A program made the position numbers and the translations under genes. Shown here one piece after another: positions 1 through 5,192 of a stretch of DNA of 5,192 nucleotides. Position 1 is the first letter of the stretch. The number at the start of each line of letters is the position of its first letter. The notes under the pieces are model-generated. The model searched no databases. It saw only the letters and a list, made by a program, of their open reading frames with translations, and was not told the DNA's origin. Source of the stretch: G039029935 sp039029935 (GTDB lineage Bacteria > Chloroflexota > Anaerolineae > Caldilineales > Caldilineaceae); NCBI GenBank assembly GCA_039029935.1, contig JBCCFC010001003.1:1-5192 (forward strand), given 5' to 3'.

Positions 1-192
1 AGTTGGTCCAATGTACCGTTGTTAAAATTGCCATCCCTTGTTCTGGGTAGCTGGTCCAATCTACCGAGTTTAAAATTACCAGACTTGAGCTTGGGGGCTT
101 GGTCCAATCTGCCCAGCCTAAAATTGCCAGAGTTGAGCTTGGGGGCTTGGTCCAATCTGCCGAGCTTAAAATTGCCATCACTTAACTTGGGC
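1..192 (+). repeat. Four 48-bp in-frame tandem repeats in the tape measure gene
   Basis: The units are 1-48, 49-96, 97-144 and 145-192, each encoding 16 residues. Neighbouring units 2/3 and 3/4 each match at about 39 of 48 bases by eye. A 29-bp stretch is identical at 85-113 and 133-161, which points to recent duplication or exchange between units. A degenerate fifth start (AAC TGG AAC, from 193) marks the end of the array. More copies may lie upstream of the window. Confidence 0.9.
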
Positions 193-474
193 AACTGGAA
201 CTTTGGCGGCGGTATCATTCCCGGTTTAGCAACAGGGGGTATGGCACAAGGGTTGCGTTGGGTTGGTGAGCAGGGACGGGAATTGATGTATTTTCCACAA
301 CCTGCTCATGTGCTGAACAATCAGCAATCCCGGGGGATTGAGCGGATATTCTGGGAGGAGGCGAGACAACCAAGGATGGACTTGCCACCCATCTATGTTT
401 ATGTCAATGTCGAGTTAGACGCGGATGGCATGACTCGACGGGTGGCGAAAGAAATTAGTTGGCGCAGGCGATAG
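1..474 (+). CDS. Phage tail tape measure protein, C-terminal fragment (5' end outside window)
   Basis: The reading frame is open from base 1 to the TAG at 472-474, so this is the last 157 codons of a longer gene; the TTG at 19 is only an internal codon. The fragment starts with four 16-residue repeats (consensus SWSNLPSLKLPxLSLG, bases 1-192), each with a Trp near its start and a Leu/Pro-rich core. A Gly-rich turn follows, then GLATGG (223-240) and VGEQGRELMYFP (262-297). This 'ATGG...VGE.G.E' ending is typical of the C-termini of tape measure proteins, which set tail-tube length and help DNA ejection. The last segment is charged and ends in RRR. Trp-bearing short repeats are known in tape measure proteins. 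The downstream Dit-like and hub-like genes agree with this assignment. The helical body that would prove it is outside the window, so another repeat-bearing tail protein remains possible. Confidence 0.72.
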   Translation, partial: SWSNVPLLKLPSLVLGSWSNLPSLKLPDLSLGAWSNLPSLKLPELSLGAWSNLPSLKLPSLNLGNWNFGGGIIPGLATGGMAQGLRWVGEQGRELMYFPQPAHVLNNQQSRGIERIFWEEARQPRMDLPPIYVYVNVELDADGMTRRVAKEISWRRR

Positions 475-486
475 TGGATAGTTGAA
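473..486 (+). repeat. Short heptamer array at the tape measure stop codon
   Basis: Two 7-bp units, AGTGGAT (473-479) and AGTTGAA (480-486), begin inside the TAG stop at 472-474. Together with that stop they place stop codons in all three forward frames (TAG 472, TAG 479, TGA 483). The same heptamer family resumes at 659, so this looks like the left part of one array split by the 86-bp repeats at 487-658. Confidence 0.6.
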
Positions 487-658
487 AGTAACCCGACCGC
501 CTCTGGCGGTTCAAACGGAAAGAAACAGAATTAAAGTAAAATATTTCACACTAAAAATTCTTGTTTTTTAGGAGTAACTCCACCGCCTTCGGCGGTTCAA
601 TCGCAAAGAAACAGAATTGAAGTAAAATATTTTGTACTAAAAGTTCTTGTTTCTTAGG
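487..658 (+). repeat. Two tandem 86-bp noncoding repeats with a conserved GC hairpin
   Basis: Copy 1 is 487-572 and copy 2 is 573-658, with about 74 of 86 positions identical by eye. Each contains the perfect 6-bp stem ACCGCC/GGCGGT (496-510 and 582-596). The 3-nt loop differs (TCT versus TTC) while both stem arms are unchanged. Downstream of the stem each copy has a shared A-rich block (AAAGAAACAGAATT, then AAGTAAAATATTT) and ends in TTAGG. Copy 1 can also form an AT stem, CTAAAAA (551-557) with TTTTTAG (565-571), which copy 2 has partly lost. No T-run follows the GC stem, so it is not a convincing intrinsic terminator. No convincing ORF crosses the region. It may be a small repetitive element inserted into the heptamer array. 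Confidence 0.82.
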
Positions 659-693
659 AGTGGAAAGTTGAGAGTTGACAGTGGAGAGTGGCT
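659..693 (+). repeat. Heptamer array leading into the Dit-like gene
   Basis: Five consecutive 7-bp units are visible: AGTGGAA, AGTTGAG, AGTTGAC, AGTGGAG and AGTGGCT. The fourth and fifth units together supply the GGAGAG that probably serves as ribosome binding site for the gene starting at 694. The in-frame stop upstream of that gene (TGA 676-678) also lies in this array. Confidence 0.65.
683..688 (+). promoter_or_regulatory. Ribosome binding site for the Dit-like gene
   Basis: GGAGAG sits 5 nt before the GTG at 694. It directly abuts or overlaps the earlier in-frame GTG at 688, which makes 694 the better start. The site is formed by the heptamer repeats themselves. Confidence 0.5.
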
Positions 694-2022
694 GTGGATT
701 TGGTGTTGTATTTTTCGGCGTATCAGCGTGACCCAGATTTGAGCGATCAGATAGTGGCGACAAGCAGTTTAGCCAAGCCACGTATTGGTTATCTTGCCTT
801 AAACGGGGAGCAGACAGCAGGAACGGTTGTGCATGGGGCGGTCTATGCGCCAACTTCATTGCAACGTAGCTTCACCAAAGATACCGACACCAATCGGTTT
901 ACCTTTGAGGGGGATATGGTGACCGAATCCTGCCCTGTTGCCTTTGGTGGGACGACAACTGAGGTCAAGGCTTTCTTCTCTCAGCTCGAGCAGCTTTTAC
1001 GCACGGCTGAGGAACGACATCGACGCAATGGGTATCGAGCCAAGCCTGTCTATGTCGCATATCGAGCCAACAATCACTCAGAGTGGTATCAATCCGAGCT
1101 CATATCGGGTCGGATTGTCCTGCCAGAGAGTAAAGCAGAACGAGCCTTTCATCGAGATTGGGTGGCAGGGACGTTGCAGGTTGAGTGGACGAGATTGCCG
1201 TATTGGTCAAAGGTTGAAGCGGTTTCGCTGGTCAATGCCAACATCACCAACGGCAGCAAACAGAATATCCACTATGCGCACGTCATCGGAGCCATGCGTT
1301 CACCTGCACGAGTCACCGTCAGTGTGGGGGCAGCAGGGCATATCTGGATTGGCAACCATGTCGGATACACGGCCAACTTTATGGACACCACACTCAATGG
1401 TGGTTCTCTGTCTTGGGATGATAATCATCCACAGATTCACAAAGAGGCTGTCTGTCGGTCAGCACTCAGCCATGAACAGTTGGACCACTGTCAAGGACGT
1501 ATGTATCGACTGATTGCCTGTGTTTCAAGTGCCACTGTGGGTGTCTATATCCAAGGCCATCTGGTCAGCAATACGGCATGGATCCATTTGGGGACACCGG
1601 GTAATGAACGGCGGCTCTCTGGTGGCGCACAGATGGTGGACTTGGGGACCTTTGCATTGCCACCCGGTGGGACGGAGGCCACCAATGATGGGGTTGAATT
1701 TATCTTGACGGCTCGTTCACCTGTTGCTGGCAGTGTTGCTCTAGAACAGGTGGTCATTTTACCCGCTTACAACTTAGTCCATCTGGAAATGGTGGCGGGG
1801 TCGGGAACAGTTGTGTATGACGAGCAGCACAATCTGGCGTATGTAGCGAATGGACATACACGCGCTGCATTTTTACGCAAGCATGGCGGTGCGTTGTGGG
1901 TCTATCCCAACGAAACGCAAGCCATCACGGTTCTCTGGGCAAACCGCAATGGGGGCGCAAATCTTGGTCAGTCTGCCGCAGTGACGGTGGATTATGCGCC
2001 GAGGATTGACACAATCGGGTAG
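694..2022 (+). CDS. Distal tail (Dit)-like phage tail protein
   Basis: A 442-residue soluble protein with no signal peptide or membrane segment. The GTG at 694 is chosen because GGAGAG lies 5 nt upstream; the GTG at 688 is in frame but abuts that site. The first 155 or so residues alternate beta-rich stretches with a charged helix (about 90-113) that leads into KPVYVAYRA (117-125). A second beta-rich region begins around WVAGTLQVEWTRLPYW (156-171). A hydrophobic strand followed by 'R.PYW' recurs in tail-tip proteins of the Dit type. The C-terminus (AITVLWANRNGGANLG...) resembles the strand-rich closing domain of such proteins. In siphophage tails Dit forms a ring linking the tube to the tip hub, and its usual place is just after the tape measure gene, as here. 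I recognise this by pattern and position, not by a decisive motif; a carbohydrate-binding tail accessory protein is the main alternative. Confidence 0.55.
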   Translation: MDLVLYFSAYQRDPDLSDQIVATSSLAKPRIGYLALNGEQTAGTVVHGAVYAPTSLQRSFTKDTDTNRFTFEGDMVTESCPVAFGGTTTEVKAFFSQLEQLLRTAEERHRRNGYRAKPVYVAYRANNHSEWYQSELISGRIVLPESKAERAFHRDWVAGTLQVEWTRLPYWSKVEAVSLVNANITNGSKQNIHYAHVIGAMRSPARVTVSVGAAGHIWIGNHVGYTANFMDTTLNGGSLSWDDNHPQIHKEAVCRSALSHEQLDHCQGRMYRLIACVSSATVGVYIQGHLVSNTAWIHLGTPGNERRLSGGAQMVDLGTFALPPGGTEATNDGVEFILTARSPVAGSVALEQVVILPAYNLVHLEMVAGSGTVVYDEQHNLAYVANGHTRAAFLRKHGGALWVYPNETQAITVLWANRNGGANLGQSAAVTVDYAPRIDTIG

Positions 2023-2105
2023 TGAATAGTGAACAGTGAATAGTGAAAGAGCAACATCAACTCCACATTCTTCACTTTTCACTCTTCACTATTCATTTTT
2101 CACTA
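2021..2105 (+). repeat. Inverted heptamer arrays forming a long hairpin
   Basis: The left arm has four units, AGTGAAT, AGTGAAC, AGTGAAT and AGTGAAA (2021-2048), and starts inside the TAG stop at 2020-2022. The right arm has five units, TTCACTT, TTCACTC, TTCACTA, TTCATTT and TTCACTA (2071-2105). Bases 2021-2047 pair with 2071-2097 at 24 of 27 positions plus one G-T wobble, with a 23-nt loop. A run of five T (2096-2100) overlaps the base of the stem, so weak termination is possible. The stem is AT-rich and another same-strand gene follows at 2121, so its role is open. Confidence 0.85.
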
Positions 2106-2110
2106 ATAAA

Positions 2111-2115
2111 GGGGG
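2111..2115 (+). promoter_or_regulatory. Ribosome binding site deciding the start at 2121
   Basis: A GGGGG run preceded by AAA ends 5 nt before ATG 2121. It supports that ATG over the in-frame GTG at 2043, which lies inside the hairpin repeat and would add 26 residues encoded by the repeat arm. Confidence 0.55.
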
Positions 2116-2120
2116 TAAGC

Positions 2121-2651
2121 ATGAATTTGAATTTGGATGTGGTACGTCAACAGACGTTGGTGCAAGTCGGGGTGAATCAGGAGCGGATTGTGCTGCTGAC
2201 ACAGGAAAATAAGATACGTCGTGCGCAAATTGCTGAAAATGAAGCGGAGATTGCGCGACTAGAAGCACAGGTGCAGTCGTTATGCATGAATTCTTCGGTT
2301 GTCACTGATTTGCAGAACGCTGATGAGCAAATAAATCAGCAAATGGAGGCACAAGCACGTGAGCAGACAGGATTGATTGACGATGAGGCGAATGGTGATC
2401 CCAATGGCACCACCGATGGTTCCGATGATGTTGTCATTGAAACAGATGCCGAAATGGGTCAGCCGTCTCTGGCAGATGTCATTGAGCAAGACTTGTCACC
2501 GGGGGATGAAGAGGCGTTGAGCAAGGTGCAGGTTGCAACGCCACCACCCAATACGACGAAGCATGTCAGCAAAGAGGCTGCTTCCGCAAAGCCCACTACC
2601 AAGCAGCCGGGGAAGAAAACGCTCGATGAGTTGATTGAGCAGCAGGTATAG
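2121..2651 (+). CDS. Small coiled-coil protein with acidic disordered linker, tail module, unknown function
   Basis: A 176-residue protein starting at ATG 2121, with a G-rich ribosome binding site 5 nt upstream. I do not recognise its family. Residues about 6-54 form a likely coiled coil with Leu/Ile/Val spacing and many Gln, Glu and Arg (for example IAENEAEIARLEAQVQSL). Residues about 84-133 are strongly acidic and Gly/Asp/Thr-rich, so probably disordered. Residues about 136-166 are rich in Pro, Lys and Thr. A short motif occurs twice: SLADVIEQDL (116-125) and TLDELIEQQV (167-176, the extreme C-terminus), giving a common L-x-x-[VL]-I-E-Q. No signal peptide or membrane segment is seen. Its place between the Dit-like and hub-like genes suggests a tail-tip accessory or assembly factor, possibly tethering partners through the paired motifs. 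That role is inferred from layout only. Confidence 0.75.
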   Translation: MNLNLDVVRQQTLVQVGVNQERIVLLTQENKIRRAQIAENEAEIARLEAQVQSLCMNSSVVTDLQNADEQINQQMEAQAREQTGLIDDEANGDPNGTTDGSDDVVIETDAEMGQPSLADVIEQDLSPGDEEALSKVQVATPPPNTTKHVSKEAASAKPTTKQPGKKTLDELIEQQV

Positions 2652-2681
2652 TGTAGATGAGATGTGGATGGGGTGTACGTG

Positions 2682-4817
2682 ATGTTTTCAGCGAGTGTGT
2701 ATGACGATAAGGGCAATGTACTCTTAACAGGATTGACCGTGATGCCGCGCCAATTGATTGCCAGTCGCTATGGGGGACCGCAGCTTGCTGAGTGCGTTGT
2801 CAAGGGCGACGAGATTGGGCTGAACGAGGTCATGCGCTGGTTGGGTTGCTATCTTCATCTGGAGGACGTCAACCGCCAGAAAGTTTGGTGGGGCAAGATT
2901 GATGAAGTCCTCAATGGGCGCAATGGGTTAGGTGTTTCGCTTGCCACCATGCGCAATCGCGTGAAAGTCATGTACACCCACACCACACCCGATGGCGATA
3001 TCAGCGGCGAGACCACGTGGGCTGAGAATGAGCAGAGCGTTACAAGATATGGTCGTCGAGAGGTGATCGTCTCGCAATCCGACATGTCACCCCATGAGGC
3101 CGAGATGCTCCGTGACAAAATTCTGCATGGTGCGCAAGAGGGCGGTGTGCCAGGGTCCGCATGGCCTCGGCTACTGCCCGATGAGCGCGCACGGGGTGGG
3201 CATCAGGCAACCGTGCGCGCCATGGGCATGTATGCGATGTTGGATTGGGTCTATTACCAAGACCTAAGCGGCAAGCATGTCCACAACCCATCTGCATCTT
3301 ACACACAGTCGCTTGGATGGGGGCTGCACTCAAATCAGGTAGGTTTTTCCAAAATGGGGATGCTGTATGACATCAGTGGGGCATTGTTGCAGAAAGACCG
3401 CGTTCTACTCGACCAGCCTGTACGCGTACATGGAAGCACCCTGAATGATGGCGTATATGTCTTTGAAAGTGTGAGCGAACAACCCTTTCAGACCTACACG
3501 TCAACCAAAATATGGTTAGAACCTGCCGATGATATCTGGGATGAGGCGGGTGGTCTGGGATGGCTTCGGGTCAAAGATTTGGTTGTGATTTCGGGGACAG
3601 CTCACTGGAATTTGGCAGGCATTGTTGGCAAGATGCGCGGGGTACGTGGGTTTGAGTTGGATTTGAGCGTGGATCACCCTCTGGAAGAGAGTGGACACCC
3701 AGTAACGATTACCAGACCCCACTATGCCGAGATTGATGATGAGTCTGGTTCCTTTGTTGAGGAGGGCGTTGGGGCAACCATCACTGTCCAGGGTATACGG
3801 GATTTGTGGCAGACGATTGTTATCCCTGTTGATACACCGTCGTGGGTATTGGGTGAAATCTCCGTCAAAGTGGGGAAGGTTGGGAACCCATCATGGCCGT
3901 TGCGCGTGGAACTACATCGTGTCGCCAGCGCACCCGGTGATATAGAAAACTGGCAATCTGCTCATCTTTGGTCCGGCGAAATTGACCCATCCACCCTCTA
4001 CCAAACGGCCGATTGGGTTTCACTTGACGTCAATCCGGTTGAAGCGATAGATGAAGAAACAGGGGAGACCGTGATGCAAGATGTGGTCATTGAACCCGGT
4101 GCATACGGTTTGATGGTGCGATGTCCACAGCTTGACACCGAAAACTATTACGAAGTCGTTCTCGAAGAGCCTGGCACATATGATGGCAAGACCTTTTATG
4201 TGCAGGACGAGGCGACAGAAGAGTGGATTGAAGTTCAATACCACAGTAACGCTTCAGATATTTCTGTTTATGATGGCATCTGGCGCGTACATGATGTCGA
4301 TGTGGACTTAATCTTTGAGATGTGGGGTGTACTGCCCATTGAGAGACAGATGAAGCAGATGATTAAGACGGCTTGGGATGGCTGGACCGCTGTCGATGTG
4401 TTGCTTGAAACGGGCATTTCAACACGACAATATCGTGATGGCACGACAACATGCAAATACGAATTAGAGAAATTACTCAAATTTGCTGGACCTGATGTCG
4501 TGATAGAACACACGATAGATGGAGCCATGATTGTGCAAAGAGCGATTGCCGGGATTGAGGGTGCTGGTATCACCGGAACGGGCTATATGTTGCGTGACGA
4601 TGGCAAGTTGGCCGATGGCATGGGCAGACCGCTGGATGGTTGTGTGTTACCTGCGGGACAGTTTGTCGAGTTGCCTGATTCGGGCAAAGAGATTGATGGC
4701 GTTTTGGGGATTGAACGGTTTCTGGTGGACAAAGCGGAATATGTGGTTGCGCAGGATGAATTGATTTTGTCTCCGGTCGGCGCTGCTGACCCTTGGGACC
4801 ATTGGATTGAAGATTGA
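2682..4817 (+). CDS. Tail tip hub / tail-associated (Tal-like) protein with inserted beta-sandwich domain
   Basis: A 711-residue protein counted from ATG 2682, which has GGGG 8 nt upstream; GTG 2664 is an in-frame alternative adding six residues. The N-terminal part carries VWWGKIDEVL (68-77), then SLATMRNRVKVMYT (86-99) and a YGRRE motif (123-127). This sequence style is common in baseplate-hub or Tal-type proteins that close the tail tube. Two similar beta modules follow: VRVHGSTLNDGVYV (247-260) ending in EAGG, and VVISGT (301-306) ending in ESG (336-338). Residues about 370-524 look like a jelly-roll or carbohydrate-binding-type sandwich, from DLWQTIVIP through KVGKVGNPSWPLRVELHR. Residues about 525-711 return to a hub-like helical part (ERQMKQMIKTAWDGW...YELEKLLKFAG) and a closing domain ending in DPWDHWIED. 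The last codons and stop are made of GATTGAA heptamers. No peptidase or lysozyme active site is recognisable. Assignment rests on pattern and synteny. Confidence 0.58.
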   Translation: MFSASVYDDKGNVLLTGLTVMPRQLIASRYGGPQLAECVVKGDEIGLNEVMRWLGCYLHLEDVNRQKVWWGKIDEVLNGRNGLGVSLATMRNRVKVMYTHTTPDGDISGETTWAENEQSVTRYGRREVIVSQSDMSPHEAEMLRDKILHGAQEGGVPGSAWPRLLPDERARGGHQATVRAMGMYAMLDWVYYQDLSGKHVHNPSASYTQSLGWGLHSNQVGFSKMGMLYDISGALLQKDRVLLDQPVRVHGSTLNDGVYVFESVSEQPFQTYTSTKIWLEPADDIWDEAGGLGWLRVKDLVVISGTAHWNLAGIVGKMRGVRGFELDLSVDHPLEESGHPVTITRPHYAEIDDESGSFVEEGVGATITVQGIRDLWQTIVIPVDTPSWVLGEISVKVGKVGNPSWPLRVELHRVASAPGDIENWQSAHLWSGEIDPSTLYQTADWVSLDVNPVEAIDEETGETVMQDVVIEPGAYGLMVRCPQLDTENYYEVVLEEPGTYDGKTFYVQDEATEEWIEVQYHSNASDISVYDGIWRVHDVDVDLIFEMWGVLPIERQMKQMIKTAWDGWTAVDVLLETGISTRQYRDGTTTCKYELEKLLKFAGPDVVIEHTIDGAMIVQRAIAGIEGAGITGTGYMLRDDGKLADGMGRPLDGCVLPAGQFVELPDSGKEIDGVLGIERFLVDKAEYVVAQDELILSPVGAADPWDHWIED

Positions 4818-4904
4818 AGATTAACGATTGACGATTAGTGGCGTTGCCGTGCATCGTAACTCGTCAATCTCAAATCGTCAATCCCAAATCAAAAATCGTA
4901 AATC
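4805..4904 (+). repeat. Second pair of inverted heptamer arrays, spanning the hub gene stop codon
   Basis: The left arm is GATTGAA, GATTGAA, GATTAAC, GATTGAC and a partial GATTA (4805-4837). The right arm is GTCAATC, TCAAATC, GTCAATC, CCAAATC, AAAAATC and GTAAATC (4863-4904). The core GATTGACGA (4826-4834) is exactly complementary to TCGTCAATC at 4861-4869 and again at 4875-4883, so alternative hairpins can form around a loop near 4838-4856. The left arm encodes the last residues of the hub protein, and the TGA at 4815-4817 is inside its second unit. The heptamer core differs from that at 2021-2105, but the architecture is the same. Confidence 0.82.
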
Positions 4905-4910
4905 AAACAT

Positions 4911-5192
4911 ATGAAATATGGTGAACTGGCTGAAAAACTGAAACCATATATCCTTCAATGGAATTTGGGCGGGTCGTCTAGCAGTGGTGGGGCAGGAATG
5001 GTTCCACACCGTATGGATGGTCCGTACCATCTTGGCGCGTCTGCGTTTTTGAAGAAGCAGGACTTCTGGTCACTGTTGGATGAAGCTGATATTGGAGGAT
5101 TAAGTACCGATAGCCTCGAATTGGGTATTGGGTTGCAGTTTGGCACAGCCAGTGATGTCGATACGCTGAAGATAGAGACAAACATTGTGGGG
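4911..5192 (+). CDS. Probable tail fibre or tip-adaptor protein, N-terminal fragment (3' end outside window)
   Basis: An open frame from ATG 4911 to the window edge gives 94 codons with no stop; an in-frame TAA at 4899-4901 fixes the upstream limit. No Shine-Dalgarno sequence is visible: the start follows the AT-rich heptamer array by six bases. The protein begins with a short amphipathic stretch (MKYGELAEKLKPYILQW), then a flexible GGSSSSGGAG segment (residues about 20-29) and PHRMDGPYHLGAS. A Gly/Ser-rich linker followed by an 'H..DGPYH.G' motif resembles the N-terminus of fibre-like structural proteins I associate with Chloroflexota prophages, and fibre genes usually follow the tail hub. 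The following residues (DEADIGGLSTDSLELGIGL...) look beta-rich. The fragment is too short to say whether it is a receptor-binding fibre, an adaptor, or another structural protein. Confidence 0.5.
   Translation, partial: MKYGELAEKLKPYILQWNLGGSSSSGGAGMVPHRMDGPYHLGASAFLKKQDFWSLLDEADIGGLSTDSLELGIGLQFGTASDVDTLKIETNIVG

Noticed and set aside
496..596. Intrinsic terminators from the two GC hairpins
   Set aside because: Each stem is only 6 bp and is followed by TTCAA rather than a T-run.
655..662. Strong AGGAG sequence at the end of the second 86-bp repeat
   Set aside because: It is part of the repeat (also present at 570-574), and the nearby TTG at 668 opens only a frame that stops after about 25 codons.
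473..693. CRISPR array
   Set aside because: The two 86-bp copies are contiguous without unique spacers, and the heptamers are degenerate and directly adjoining; no cas gene is present.
551..859. Minus-strand open frame of 102 residues crossing the 86-bp repeat and the start of the Dit-like gene
   Set aside because: It is antisense to a better-supported gene, takes its C-terminal end from noncoding repeat sequence, and has low-complexity composition without domain features.
938..1513. Plus-strand open frame of 191 residues in another frame
   Set aside because: It is wholly inside the Dit-like gene; its Ser/Arg-rich, Met-rich composition is typical of a frame shadow.
2043..2120. GTG at 2043 as an earlier start for the coiled-coil protein
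   Set aside because: It lies inside the hairpin repeat and would add a tail of His/Phe/Ser repeats encoded by the heptamers; ATG 2121 has a good upstream site.
3040..3333. Minus-strand open frame of 97 residues, His/Arg/Ala-rich
   Set aside because: Antisense to the hub gene with shadow-like composition and no ribosome binding site of note.

Overview
The window looks like part of the tail-morphogenesis module of a long-tailed phage or prophage. All five genes lie on the plus strand: the 3' end of a tape-measure-like gene, a distal-tail (Dit)-like protein, a small coiled-coil/acidic protein, a large tail-hub/Tal-like protein, and the 5' end of a probable fibre or adaptor protein that runs off the window. 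No integrase, lysis, capsid or terminase gene is visible, so provirus versus free phage cannot be decided directly. The style of the tail proteins and the degenerate 7-bp repeats in the spacers resemble what I know from Chloroflexota (Anaerolineae-like) genomes; similar 7-bp spacer repeats also occur in cyanobacteria. The host assignment is therefore an inference, not a demonstration.

Layout. Positions 1-474 hold the tape-measure C-terminus, with four 16-residue (48-bp) tandem repeats followed by a typical G-rich 'ATGG...VGE.GRE' tail. Positions 475-693 are a repeat-filled spacer: a short heptamer array, two 86-bp tandem copies (about 86% identical) each carrying a perfect 6-bp GC stem, then a second heptamer array that runs into the start of the next gene. 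Positions 694-2022 encode the Dit-like protein. Positions 2021-2105 are an inverted pair of heptamer arrays able to form a long hairpin. Positions 2121-2651 encode the coiled-coil/acidic protein and 2682-4817 the hub protein. Positions 4805-4904 are a second inverted pair of heptamer arrays with a different core, and 4911 to the end is the incomplete last gene.

How the parts fit. In siphophage-like tails the tape measure sets tube length, Dit forms a ring at the tube tip, the Tal/hub protein closes the tip, and fibres attach to it. The order seen here matches that assembly order. The small protein between Dit and Tal has no recognised function; its position and coiled coil suggest a tail-tip accessory or assembly factor.

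The least ordinary part of the window is its spacers. Three of the four gaps carry 7-bp-periodic arrays that begin at or within the stop codon of the upstream gene and place stop codons in all three forward frames within a few tens of bases. In two gaps an inverted array follows, which carries stop-type heptamers for the minus strand. I see no defence system, CRISPR array, tRNA, or other RNA gene.
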